A stretch of 64,000 bases of DNA from Amia ocellicauda (lineage: Eukaryota > Chordata > Actinopteri > Amiiformes > Amiidae). The stretch is taken from NCBI RefSeq assembly GCF_036373705.1, contig NW_027102661.1:620001-684000 (forward strand). Reading direction: 5' to 3'. Below are positions 32,044 through 42,251 of the stretch, piece after piece; the stretch's first letter is position 1, and each line of letters opens with the position of its first letter. The notes below the pieces were generated by a model. The model saw only the letters and a program-made list of their open reading frames with translations. It was not told the origin of the DNA and made no database searches. The position numbers and the translations under genes are program-made.

Positions 32044-33114
32044 ATGCAGGAACTATACTACAACCCAGCCAAGATTGGGGGTTTGGCGGGTAAGAAGGGT
32101 TTTCAAAGAGGATTCGCTGAGGCCAGAGTGAAGGTTAATGATGTGGTTGTTTCAGAATGGTTACGGGAACAAGACGCCTATACCTTACATAAACCTCTCA
32201 GGATTAACTTTAAAAGAAACCGCGTATATGCAACTGACATAGACTCACAATGGCAAATGGATCTAGTCGATATGTCAAATTTATCAAAACATAATAATGG
32301 TCACAAATTGATGTTGATGTGTATCGATGTGTTATCAAAATATGCCTGGGCTCGCATTCTACATAATAAAACAGGTCGGGCGGTGACAAGGGCCTTTGAG
32401 GATATATTGTCCCAGGGTCGATGTCCTAAAAAACTGCAGACTGATAAAGGAAAAGAGTTTCTCAACAGAGAATTTCAGAATCTACTGAAGAGACACAAAA
32501 TATATCATTTCACCACCGGTAATGAGCTTAAGGCATCGGTAGTGGAGAGGTTTAACCGCACCATAAAGACCAAAATCTGGAGATATTTTACAGCGGTCAA
32601 CACGTTCAAGTATTTTGATAAAGTTCAGGATTTTATCGATGCTTACAACCAAGGGTATCACACCAGTATTAAAATGAAGCCTATAGATGTTGATCAAAGT
32701 AATTCTTTTAAGGTCTATATAGAATTATACGGACCATTTATTAAGAAGGGAAAAACTACTTATAAGTTCAACATCGGTGATGTGGTTCGCGTTTCAAAGC
32801 TAAGGAGTACTTTTGCCAAAGGTTATGAACAAACATTTTCTGACGAATATTTTACAGTTACCGAACAGTTGGCTAGAGACCCCCCCGTGTACCGGTTAAA
32901 AGACTATGACGGGGAGGATATAGAAGGAACGTTTTACGAAGCCGAGTTACAAAAAATGATTGTGGGTAAAGACAGTGTATACAGAGTTGAAAAGATATTA
33001 GCTGAAAAAACCCAGAACCGGAAAAAATATGTGTTGGTGAAATGGCTTGGATGGCCTGAAAAGTTCAATAGTTGGGTCCCGGAACAACAGGTTTGCGATA
33101 TTCAATCCTTATAA
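32044..33114 (+). CDS. RVE integrase with chromodomain, copy C (uninterrupted, start codon mutated)
   Basis: The only uninterrupted integrase. The ATG used in B and D is AAG here (32023-32025), so the first in-frame ATG is at 32044 (MQELYYNPAKIGG), shortening the protein by seven residues. The catalytic triad is visible: Asp in DSQWQMDLVDM, Asp in LQTDKGKEF, Glu in VVERFNRT. The C-terminal 45 residues form a chromodomain (YVLVKWLGWPEKFNSWVPE). Known family role: strand transfer of Polinton ends. Chromodomains can bind methylated histones, so target choice may be chromatin-guided (inference). It overlaps no other gene; the penton ATG is 5 bases downstream. Confidence 0.92.
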   Translation: MQELYYNPAKIGGLAGKKGFQRGFAEARVKVNDVVVSEWLREQDAYTLHKPLRINFKRNRVYATDIDSQWQMDLVDMSNLSKHNNGHKLMLMCIDVLSKYAWARILHNKTGRAVTRAFEDILSQGRCPKKLQTDKGKEFLNREFQNLLKRHKIYHFTTGNELKASVVERFNRTIKTKIWRYFTAVNTFKYFDKVQDFIDAYNQGYHTSIKMKPIDVDQSNSFKVYIELYGPFIKKGKTTYKFNIGDVVRVSKLRSTFAKGYEQTFSDEYFTVTEQLARDPPVYRLKDYDGEDIEGTFYEAELQKMIVGKDSVYRVEKILAEKTQNRKKYVLVKWLGWPEKFNSWVPEQQVCDIQSL

Positions 33115-33118
33115 CAAC

Positions 33119-33893
33119 ATGCCTGCGGGTGTGTTGGGGGCATTACTTTCGATACTCAAGATGGAATCAGGAGGCTTCTACGTGACTCTACCCAGTAACG
33201 CCTCTCTCGATATATACCCTAAAAATGAAATATCCAGTTACACGGTACAATTTGGAAAATCTATAGATCTAAGGGGGTCGTGGGAAGTGGGGTTGGCGGA
33301 AATACAGTATCCTTACACTTGGGCTGTTTTACAAGATAAGGATGCCACCTTCGCCATTTTTGATGATGTTAAAAAGAGTCAATGGACATTCACGATACAA
33401 GGAGGTTATTATGACAATGTGGATAAAATATTAGATGAGATTCATAAACAGTTCTCAGAAGGCACCCCCAACATCAAGCTATATTACAACCCTATTAAAA
33501 ACAGAGTGTACAAGGTGTCAAAACCAGGTATTAGCATTCAAACCAGCGGCCAACTGGGGCGTATATTAGGGTTCTATTCTGACACAGAGAGCAGGTTCTC
33601 AGAAGTGGTGGGGCGGCTTTTACACTCTTTATGTGTATACGGATATCATAACCCACCAGAGGGTCGGGGATAGTTATGTCCCCCTTTTGAGAAATGTACT
33701 TATTAAAGGTAAAAGCAATGACATGGTCACAATTACTTATGACAAGCCACACTACGTACCAGTCTCAAAGACCCACTTTGACAACATCACGATCGAAGTA
33801 AAATCGGATCAGAATATCAACGTACCCTTCCGCTTCGGTAAAGTTATTGTCAAACTACATTTTCGACCCCTGAAACAGTGTGTACATTATTAA
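33119..33893 (+). pseudogene. Penton-like minor capsid protein with frameshift, copy C
   Basis: Two frames, 33119-33673 and about 33633-33893, with the same +1 change as in B and D. No other lesion seen. Confidence 0.85.
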
Positions 33894-33894
33894 A

Positions 33895-34294
33895 ATGGCT
33901 ACCTCGAGGGGTTATGTAGATCCTAGCGCCTATGTGGATTATTACAAGATGCAAGCCGGGAACGGCTTGCCCGGTATTGTAGGAGCCCCCACAATGTATG
34001 GCGCCGGTCTAGGAGGACTCTTTCGTGGTCTCTTTAGAATGGCCGTACCCCTGCTTAAGAGAGGCTTTGCTATAGCCAGACCCCACTTGAAATCAGCGGC
34101 TAAAAATATTGTTAGTGACGTGTTCACCAATGTTATGAACCGGGCAGCTAGCCATGAGCATCAGGAGGGTTCGGGTCTCATGGTAATGGCGAGGAGGGGG
34201 GTAAAAGAAGAAACAGCATGTGTCCACCAGGGGGCGACGAAGATCCGTGGCTAACAAAAAACGAAGAATCTCTCATTCTCCAACATATCGTGGA
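33895..34294 (+). pseudogene. pVI/pX-like basic protein, copy C, frameshift and 3' deletion
   Basis: Open to 34254. A one-base loss in the G-run near 34195-34201 shifts the frame. The basic C-terminus is then removed by a deletion joining it to the hexon gene near 34294. Confidence 0.8.
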
Positions 34295-35473
34295 AATTTC
34301 AGACACGGCCCCTCTGGAGTTTTTTATAGCTGGCAATGGCGAGGATTATATTGATTTGAATAACACATTTATTTTAATGAACTGTAAAGTGACTGATGAG
34401 GATGGCGATGCAATCGAGAAGACGGCCAACGCTGGGGTCATCAATTACCCGGTGGCCACCATGTTTTCACAGGTGGATGTGACCCTGGGAGATCGGCTCA
34501 TTAGTCAAAGCAGCAATACTTACCCCTATAGAGCCATGATGGAGTGTATCCTTAATTATAATGAGGAGACCCTAAGCAAACAGTTCAGCCTTTCTTCAAA
34601 GACATCCCGGAAGCTATGGACGACAAGGATCCAGAGGGACTCAATAAGGGTTTGCAAAAAAGAACGGCCTCTTCAACAGAAGGGAGGACCTTTGAGCTAA
34701 TGGGGCATATCCATGCAGACATATTTTTCCAAGAAAAACTCATGCTCAACGGGGTAGACATTAAAATTAAAATGATCCGTAGTAAAAGTGCTTTTTGTCT
34801 GATGACCCCTGATACTGAAAAATATAAACTGACCATATTATCGGCCTCGCTGTTTGTGAAAAAAGTGTCCGTCTCCCCGGCGGTTAAACTAGGACACGCG
34901 CAGGCGTTAATGACGGCAAACGCCAAGTACCCGATCGAAAGAGTCTATATGAAAGTCCACAGTATCCCCGCAGGGACACGGGTGATGAACCAGGAAAATC
35001 TGTTTCTAGGACAGCTCCCAAAACAGGTTATTATAGGTCTCGAAGATAATGATGCATTTACCGGGGTTTACAACAAGAACCCCTTTAACTTTAAACATTA
35101 TAACGCGGAATTTATAGCGTTGTACGTCGATGGTGTGCAGGTTCCATCCAGACCTTTTCAACCTGACTTTGAAAACGGCAATGCGGTTCGTGAATATGAC
35201 AGTCTAGTACTGGCTACGGGTCGCCATCTCAAGGATCAAACTCTGCTGATCGATCGCCGGGAATACTGCAGCGGTTACACCCTGTACGGTTTCAACCTGA
35301 CCCCTGACGAAGAGTGTGGACAACATTTTTCACTGATGAAGACGGGCAATATGCGTTTGGAGATGCGTTTCAAGCAGCCTCTACCACGCACTGTAAATAT
35401 GGTCGTGTATGCTGTGTTTGACAACATTATTGAGGTGAATCAGAGGAGAAACGTTCTGTATGATTATTATTAA
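34294..35473 (+). pseudogene. Major capsid protein, copy C, N-terminus deleted and frameshifted
   Basis: The first 40 or so residues are missing through the same deletion. A second, 7-base deletion near 34590 (SPGLFFKD region) changes the frame. From 34616 to 35473 the 285-residue C-terminal part is open and nearly identical to copy D. Confidence 0.88.
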
Positions 35474-35474
35474 A

Positions 35475-36032
35475 ATGAACACCAGAGAGCTCAACCACAT
35501 CATGAATGCCCTGGCCGGCTCACGGAAACTGTTTCAAGGAGTCTACGCCTGCGATCAGCTGCCTAAATTTAAGATCAAGAATTTACCTGCAATGTACATA
35601 ATCAACACACACCCTAAAAATATGCCCGGAGAACATTGGCTGGCTATTTATCTAAGGGAGGACCACCGTGGTGAATTTTTTGATTCCTATGCAAACCCCC
35701 CGGATTTCAGACCTTTCCCTCGGAAGATAAATAACTTTCTGCTCAACAACTGTCAAGAAACCATTTACAGCGGTCGTCAAGTACAAAGTCTTCAGACCTT
35801 CACTTGTGGTCAACACTGTGTGTTTTTCTTATATCATAGATCTAAAGGAAGGTCATACCCCGATATTATGGCCTTGTACAGTGAGGATTTAGGCCAAAAT
35901 GATAAAAAAGTGGCAGAGTTTGTCAGGACACTGTGGACCCCCCCTTATAACACAATGACTTACGACCCTAGCCAGCCATGTATACAGATGGGGTGTTCTT
36001 GTGAGGATTTTAAAAGATGTCATGCGTGTTAA
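35475..36032 (+). CDS. Adenain-like cysteine protease, copy C
   Basis: 185 residues, intact, with H54, D70/E67, Q104 and C111 as in copy B. Two bases after the hexon stop. Ends CSCEDFKRCHAC. Confidence 0.9.
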   Translation: MNTRELNHIMNALAGSRKLFQGVYACDQLPKFKIKNLPAMYIINTHPKNMPGEHWLAIYLREDHRGEFFDSYANPPDFRPFPRKINNFLLNNCQETIYSGRQVQSLQTFTCGQHCVFFLYHRSKGRSYPDIMALYSEDLGQNDKKVAEFVRTLWTPPYNTMTYDPSQPCIQMGCSCEDFKRCHAC

Positions 36033-36076
36033 GGTGAAAAAATAATGAAAACAGCCTTTGAATCATTAGTTTTGTT

Positions 36077-36159
36077 TTTATTCAACACAATTCTTATACA
36101 AAGCAGGGGTTATGGTATAAATAAATGTACAACATTTGAAAAAAAAAAAAAAAAAAAAA
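36077..36159. terminator. Convergent poly(A) signals and A-tract, copy C
   Basis: AATAAA plus at 36120-36125; minus signal (TTTATT) at 36077-36082; A-tract of 21 at 36139-36159. Confidence 0.65.
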
Positions 36160-36207
36160 TTGTTTATCGGGTCATTATTTACAGGGGAGACAAATAAAAA
36201 CATGATA

Positions 36208-36951
36208 TTAATAAGCTTCCCAACGATGGATAGATCCTGAGGATGGTCGCTCAGCACGGTCAGAGTAATGAGATATCGGAGTCAGATCAGGCTCCACCTC
36301 TTTACACAGACGGATTTTTTGTAGCGTTTCCTGGTTAGGAACTGTTGATTGGGGCATGTTCAGACAGGCCATCGCCTGTAGGTAAGCATTCCAGCCTACA
36401 GGTCGGCGACTATCGGGTACCTTATTAGTGCTAGTGACACTCTTCAACAAATCAAACATGTGTGAACCTTTGATCAGTTGTCCTTTAAAAACAAATTCAC
36501 CCTGTTCATTCCAAGCAGTTACCCGCGGTTTCTGAACCATTTTGTGCAGGATATATTGTGCATGTCTTTTCCTTCTGGCCGGCATGTTTCTCAAAACATC
36601 CGTTACAACATCTCCCTCTGAACTCTCAACAGGTTCGGTCACCGCAACATCTTTATCAACCGTACCCCCCGCATCAGCCCCAGAACCATTTTCTTGACAG
36701 GCCATGGTTTAAGTTAAAATGTATTGATCTTTTTCACCCTGTCTAACCAGACGGAGGTAGCGCTGTAACGTGTTGGTATACAACTGGGCTTTGGAATACT
36801 GATTTAAATCGGCCCTGGCCTGTATAGCTTTCATTTCAGAGTCCAAGTTGTTTTCGGCCGTTTGTCTAATGGGCTCTGGCCCGACAACATTTTTTCTCAG
36901 TTTCTCAAGCTGCTCCTGAGGGATCAAAAACATTTTCTGAGCATATTCCAT
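36208..36951 (-). pseudogene. Polinton structural-type ORF of unknown function, copy C, one nonsense codon
   Basis: 80 codons from MEYAQKM at 36951 to a TAA at 36709-36711 (Leu in A and B), then 165 further codons in the same frame to the HRWEAY stop at 36208. One codon therefore separates it from a full ORF of about 247 residues. Copy D has the same stop. Confidence 0.75.
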
Positions 36952-36953
36952 TA

Positions 36954-37289
36954 TTAACCCACTCTGGAAGCTAGAAGACTGGTTAGGAAAGGCACGGCTA
37001 TGCTCAACAGCGGTCCTATAAAACCCCCGGTTTGATTAATCTTCTTTCTTTTTCTTTTAATAGAATACTTCTTATTAGCGATGATCTTGATAACCGCTTT
37101 TTGTTTTTTGAGTTTAGAATGTTGAGAAGGGGTTAGGGGTATATTACCGCGTAAGATGTTAAAAGCTATTTCACACAGGGTCTCGATCAAATCCGAGGGG
37201 GCCCCTGCCAGCACAGCTTTCCTATGGCGCGGGCTCCCCTCAAATAACATTTGCAAAAGTGGCAGATTTCTTTTAATCCGAACAGACAT
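36954..37289 (-). CDS. Small basic protein with hydrophobic C-terminus, copy C
   Basis: 111 residues, intact, same as copies B and D. Confidence 0.75.
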   Translation of the reverse strand: MSVRIKRNLPLLQMLFEGSPRHRKAVLAGAPSDLIETLCEIAFNILRGNIPLTPSQHSKLKKQKAVIKIIANKKYSIKRKRKKINQTGGFIGPLLSIAVPFLTSLLASRVG

Positions 37290-37295
37290 TCTTAT

Positions 37296-37967
37296 TTATT
37301 TCCTTTTCTTTAGCACATACACTGCCGGCCAATCGGGTGGGCACAAACCTGTTCTGAGGCGAAAGTCTTCTGGGGTTTGTGCTTTTAAGTCCGCAATCAA
37401 GTACCCGTAGGGTTTTTTGGTGGCATCTTTAAATGCCTCCAAAAAGAACTTGGTCTGGTTAGGGTATATTTGACGAGCCAAGACGGTGACCTGTAGTTTA
37501 TCTCTGGGGTTTTTAAAAAGAATTATATAATTGGCATTTAAATTAATAGTGTGGCTTTTTTTACCTTGAAAAAATAGATTTTGAACTAAATAAATAATAC
37601 TTAAATTCCTATGATGAGTGTACTTTGTGAAAGCTTTTTCCACTTCACTGTTGTCACCGGCCTGCTCCATCAGGTCATCAAGGATCACTAGATTAGTTTG
37701 ACCGGGCGGGAACAAGTCATCGTCACACAACGAGGCGGGGAGACCTTGCACAAATTTCAGATTATTTTTTTTCGAAGCCAAATCATCGTAGAGAGGTTGC
37801 CAGCAAGAGTAACACCACACTATGTTGTCAAGAGCTTGGGACACGGTTGCGTCCACATCTTCTATGATGTTCTTTATAAGATAGCTCTTCCCCGAATTGG
37901 AGGGACCGGCTATAATACAGGAGAAAGGGTGTTGAAGTCTGTTATCAAAACCACCGCTAATATCCAT
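37296..37967 (-). CDS. Packaging ATPase (A32/FtsK-like), copy C, intact
   Basis: 223 residues. Walker A GPSNSGKS at 21-28, Walker B LVILDD at 93-98. Length and motifs fit the Polinton/virophage-type genome-packaging ATPase. Lys71 replaces the stop seen in A and B. Its start overlaps the polymerase end by 11 bases; the small basic protein follows after 6 bases. Confidence 0.92.
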   Translation of the reverse strand: MDISGGFDNRLQHPFSCIIAGPSNSGKSYLIKNIIEDVDATVSQALDNIVWCYSCWQPLYDDLASKKNNLKFVQGLPASLCDDDLFPPGQTNLVILDDLMEQAGDNSEVEKAFTKYTHHRNLSIIYLVQNLFFQGKKSHTINLNANYIILFKNPRDKLQVTVLARQIYPNQTKFFLEAFKDATKKPYGYLIADLKAQTPEDFRLRTGLCPPDWPAVYVLKKRK

Positions 37968-40110
37968 AAGGCAGAGTGGTATAATCAGTCTTCAACACTC
38001 TTTTATTGTACACCACCCTGAATCGTTTGTTTAGTGATCTATTTTCCAACGTGTACCCCTTTTTATTGCGATAGATCTGATTTCCGGCTGTAATAATCTC
38101 ACGAGGAGGCGCGTCTTTCTCGGTTACAAAACTTTCTACCAGGGTCGTCAGAGACTTGATGTTAATGAGCTTGTTGTTACAATGGTTCAGAGTGAAACCC
38201 TTAACTTTCATACAGGTCTTACCCGCAGCCGTTCTGTATGCGTAAGTCTTAGGACCCCCTGAAACAAACTCCACTATGTGGTCCTGAGGATCTAGTTCGC
38301 TCGTTAACTCCCCAAGGTAGTCCCCGAGGGGAGGGACCCAATCCCCTGGCCTGGTGACAAAGATTACAGAGTCAGTATCATGATAGAGCGTGCGTTCCTG
38401 CAACTGATCCATTAAGTTGTACAGTTCAAGCCGGGCGTAAGCCGTGGTAAAAAACGCTATGAAAACATTAACGTTCCCCTGTTTGGTGGGGAAATCTTTA
38501 GGGGCCCTCCACTGGACCTGTGCCACGTGGTCATTTAAGAATTGAAAGTGTGATACTGCATGTTGTTTGGAAAACATAAATTCTATAAACTGTTCAGGGG
38601 TTTTAATCAAGGTTGTGTTTAGACGGTAATTTCTTTCCCCAAACTTACCCCACAGACTGTTTAAAATCAGTTTGGACATTTGTCTCTTGGCGGGGTTGAC
38701 AGTTATGTTCCCCGGCTCTAGACGGATCCCTTCCTTTTCAAAATATTGCTGAACGTATCGCTCTTTGGCCGCGGAGTCAACACACCATGAGGGATAGCCC
38801 GATGCCTCCTGTTTCCCTTTCAGATGGGTCATAATGTAATCAGCAAAAAGAGTATCAGATTTTTCAGAAAAATGCCAAACCTCATTCACCTTACCGACTC
38901 TGTAACCTTTCTCCACCGCCTTGTCAAGCTCAATGCTACACCAGACACCCGTCAGCGCTCTCTCTTCATCACTGTGCAGACAAGAGGTAGTTTGATTTTC
39001 AGTTTCCACACACGTTCTACACAGAGGGAACATCAATTTTCCCGAACACCTGTAAGGCAACACGGGTAAGAACAGCTCGCGAGGAGGGTACATGGTGACT
39101 TTGATCAAACCAAAGTAATGTCCGATTTCGAGAAAGTCACGATAAACAATGGTTGGACGCCCCACCGGGTACATTTTGGTCTTGTTGACATAAGGGTACA
39201 GACTGGTGAAATCATAGTAATCTACTCTCTCACCCTCCTTTACCTCATAATGTAAACAGAGGGCGTTGGTACGACCCCCAAATAACGCATCCCGGGGCTC
39301 TAGACGTTCAGGAAAGTCCAAGGTTTCCATAAACCGTTGTACCCCCGCTTCCTGTTCCTTCAGGGTCGTCCACTCGTGTTTCCAAATCACCAGCACGTTC
39401 AAACCATAGGTGTTTTTTAAAGTTTCAATTCGTTCCTGGAAATCATAGTACATATCACCGCAGAGTTTTTGTGTTACGGGGTTAAAGGTGTTTGGGTCGA
39501 AGCACTGAGGACAGCCATGGTAAATACAACCTGCAAACTCATAAGCGGTATGCCGCCCGGACACGTCGCTAAAACCGTCTAAGTCATAAGGCCCCATTTT
39601 GACTTCCCCTTGATTTAAAGCATGTCTGATGAAGATGTTATCCCGGGCACTCAGGTATTCCAGCCACTGTATGGAGACAGTCGAAAAGTTCTTTTGTCTA
39701 GCACGATAGTTGTCAGAAGTGGTGACCGCTATAGTGTTTTTCTGCAAGAAATTGGACCGATACATTTTCATGCAGAGAGACGCTATGGTCACACTTTGCA
39801 AAGGGTCGAGACCTGATGTGTTGATAACCTCGGCGCGGAAACGCACACAGGCTTCTTTAAGGATCACCACATCATTTTTACAATAAGCGGCCATCTCTTC
39901 TCGGAAATCAAAAACACCTCCCTTAACCGTATTGTACCATTTAAAGAATTCCTCCCTCTCATGAGACATCATAGTATCAACCCCATAATAAGAGGCGGGC
40001 GGGTAGGACCCTCGATAATTTTGAGTGTCCTTAGTATTAAAAAAATGGCAGAACCAACCTTTCTTCTGAGCCTCAAAACCCAGAGCCTTAGGCAAAGCGC
40101 TCAATTTCAT
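37957..40110 (-). CDS. DNA polymerase B, C-terminal part (palm, fingers, exo III), copy C
   Basis: 717 codons in one frame. Exonuclease III YCKND at 76-80, motif A DFTSLYP at 300-306, motif B KLILNSLWG at 480-488, motif C DTDS at 578-581, and a Cys/His block (GCIYHGCPQCF) near 194-204 typical of Polinton polymerases. The first ATG is inside the conserved segment: ten codons upstream (RYIDSLNFLP) belong to the same protein, and directly before them stands the TAA at 40141-40143. Translation of this part alone would lack exonuclease I and II. Confidence 0.93.
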   Translation of the reverse strand: MKLSALPKALGFEAQKKGWFCHFFNTKDTQNYRGSYPPASYYGVDTMMSHEREEFFKWYNTVKGGVFDFREEMAAYCKNDVVILKEACVRFRAEVINTSGLDPLQSVTIASLCMKMYRSNFLQKNTIAVTTSDNYRARQKNFSTVSIQWLEYLSARDNIFIRHALNQGEVKMGPYDLDGFSDVSGRHTAYEFAGCIYHGCPQCFDPNTFNPVTQKLCGDMYYDFQERIETLKNTYGLNVLVIWKHEWTTLKEQEAGVQRFMETLDFPERLEPRDALFGGRTNALCLHYEVKEGERVDYYDFTSLYPYVNKTKMYPVGRPTIVYRDFLEIGHYFGLIKVTMYPPRELFLPVLPYRCSGKLMFPLCRTCVETENQTTSCLHSDEERALTGVWCSIELDKAVEKGYRVGKVNEVWHFSEKSDTLFADYIMTHLKGKQEASGYPSWCVDSAAKERYVQQYFEKEGIRLEPGNITVNPAKRQMSKLILNSLWGKFGERNYRLNTTLIKTPEQFIEFMFSKQHAVSHFQFLNDHVAQVQWRAPKDFPTKQGNVNVFIAFFTTAYARLELYNLMDQLQERTLYHDTDSVIFVTRPGDWVPPLGDYLGELTSELDPQDHIVEFVSGGPKTYAYRTAAGKTCMKVKGFTLNHCNNKLINIKSLTTLVESFVTEKDAPPREIITAGNQIYRNKKGYTLENRSLNKRFRVVYNKRVLKTDYTTLPYGY

Positions 40111-40140
40111 GGGGAGGAAATTTAACGAGTCTATGTAACG

Positions 40141-41325
40141 TTAGTTGAAAGCTTCGTCGGTGAAACACATGATCTTGCTACCCTGAGCTATTATTTTTGG
40201 GGTCACCCCATTTTCCACCAGATACTTCATCAAAATGTAAGAATCATAACCCTTAGCATTGTGGGCAATAAATGTGTAATTGAGGTATTTTGGACCGCGA
40301 TACCGCGTAAAGAAATCCCTGACACAACTCTCACCGCTAGCTGACCACTCACGATCCAACATGTCAATACAGTGTATATAATTAGCAACGTGGACCCCGT
40401 TTTCTTGCCGGCATTCAAAAGCAAAAAAGACATACCGGTTGTGCGGCGGCTCCTTTTTAACCGGCTGAATAAAGCACTGGTGTTCGGACCCCGGGGTTAA
40501 ATCAGCATTACAGATCCTGCATCTCGGCTCCAGACATTTGTGTGGTTTAACCTCATGAAAACGGTACTGGAGGCAACACTGCGGGCAATATTTAGTTTGA
40601 TCACAATAACTCCGTTTTTTAACCCCCTCAGCAGCGGCCCTCTGTACCTTATGCTCGGAAAAACAGAACGCTGAGAGACACATCCTTAAGCAATCTTTAC
40701 ATCGGATGGTAGGGGCCAAACCCTTACGACATTGCGGATTGAAACAGACGTTACAGTAACCGTCACAGCGGTGCTTAAGCTTATCATTGAAGGCCTTATA
40801 ACACCAATGACAAACATACGAACAACCCAAAAAAGCCGTCAAACTCTTTATTCCAAAGTAATGACTATCACTTAGGAAGAGAAACAGTGTCTGTGTAAGG
40901 GTTTCAGGATGTATCTGAAATTTCACAAATACTTCCTTTACCTCACAACGGTACCACACAACAATTTTTAAAGACAACAACTCCTCAAACTTGGTGATGT
41001 CTGAAAAGGCAACCATCTGTTGAGAGTTTAAGCCGGCCCTCTGATGAAGCATTAAAGCCTCTTGCAGAGCTTGGGGTTCAGGCATGTCGGGGGTGAGTAG
41101 TTTTATTAAACTGTAAGCAAAACAGAGCTTATTGTCCCCACTGGAACTCACCACTAATTGCCTGAGCTTGGTCCTAATTATGTCGTTCTTCAAGCATTTC
41201 GACAGTCTTCTAAGCGCCCCACCCTCAGGGTTACGAACCACATTCATTACCAGAGACAGACTTTCATCAGCTATGATGGCTGCGTTACTTTGCAATAACG
41301 CTTCGATTTTAGCCAGACGTCTAAA
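40141..41325 (-). CDS. DNA polymerase B, middle part (Cys-rich, exo I and II), copy C
   Basis: About 384 codons ending at TAA 40141-40143. Cys-rich region at 158-275 (CHWCYKAF, CNVCFNPQC, CPQCC, CRICN). Exonuclease I reads FAFEC with Ala (codon 40420-40422) where copy A has Asp. Exonuclease II HNAKGYD at 344-350. No ATG at its start; it continues the upstream ORF after a frame change between 41271 and 41325. Confidence 0.9.
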   Translation of the reverse strand, partial: FRRLAKIEALLQSNAAIIADESLSLVMNVVRNPEGGALRRLSKCLKNDIIRTKLRQLVVSSSGDNKLCFAYSLIKLLTPDMPEPQALQEALMLHQRAGLNSQQMVAFSDITKFEELLSLKIVVWYRCEVKEVFVKFQIHPETLTQTLFLFLSDSHYFGIKSLTAFLGCSYVCHWCYKAFNDKLKHRCDGYCNVCFNPQCRKGLAPTIRCKDCLRMCLSAFCFSEHKVQRAAAEGVKKRSYCDQTKYCPQCCLQYRFHEVKPHKCLEPRCRICNADLTPGSEHQCFIQPVKKEPPHNRYVFFAFECRQENGVHVANYIHCIDMLDREWSASGESCVRDFFTRYRGPKYLNYTFIAHNAKGYDSYILMKYLVENGVTPKIIAQGSKIMCFTDEAFN

Positions 41326-42185
41326 TTATCTCCACTCAGCATTACAGATAGGTTGCTAAACAAATCATCCCCTCTGAGTTCTAACTGTACAACATCTCGA
41401 GGTCTGACCCTTTCAGCAACCTGTTCAAGCATTTTCTGCAAGGCCTCGTGTATGTTGACAAATATTTCTGCATAATTGTCACAATTTAAAAGTTCTGCAA
41501 AATTAAAACGCTGAATCATTTCAAAATTGTTATAGGCCGGTCTATCTATAATCACGGGATCACTGGTACTCTTGGACACATCATCATTTTGAACAAAGCC
41601 TTCACCCCCTACATTCTCACAGAGCATGTCCTCCACAGCCTTATCAGTCTCAGAACCCTCCACATTCCGAACACCCCCACTGCTGACATCTACAAAACCC
41701 CCTTTTTGAGGAGGCTCATTTAAAGCCTGTAAAAGTCCTTCAAAGATATCCAACCGGTTAATGTCAAGACCCTCCTCTATAGTGATGGCTGCTTCTGCCG
41801 CCATCCTGTGTTCTAATTGTCTCAAATCATTTATAATAGGGGCAGAATTTGGTCGGGGTAGCTCCTCCAAAGCCTCCACCATTTCAAACAAATCGGGGTG
41901 AACTAGGGGGTGAACCTCTATAAGCGCTACCGGTGGGAGGTGGTTATTTAGATCATTGACCATCTGTAACAGGTCGGGGTTCACCGGTAAGTCTGTTAAT
42001 TCACATTCTATCAGTGGTAATTGGGGGTTATTTAAATCATTTATCATTTGTAATAGTTCCAGGTTCATTGGGACATCAGAGGAGTTCACAACAGGGCCGG
42101 GGATGTTCTCTCGGGAAGGTCTTTTTGGGGCCCTAGCTTGTTCATAATCCTTTAGTTTGTGAGTTCTTTTACCAAGTCAGGACAT
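41271..42185 (-). CDS. DNA polymerase B, N-terminal part, copy C
   Basis: 272 codons (41271-42089) preceded by about 30 more open codons up to a TGA, which is codon 3 of an ATG at 42185. Three degenerate repeats of about 30 residues with core LLQMVNDLNN lie near residues 9, 37 and 64. The C-terminal half (EMIQRFNFAELLNCDNYAEI, then ALQKMLEQVAERVRPRD) resembles the known N-terminal region of Polinton polymerases. I therefore read it as the same gene rather than a separate one; a separate protein starting at MNLELL remains possible. Confidence 0.7.
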
Positions 42186-42251
42186 TTTTTAATTTATTTT
42201 TTATTTTTCCAACAACCCACAATAGTAAGGCGTTTTGTGTCTATTAAAACA

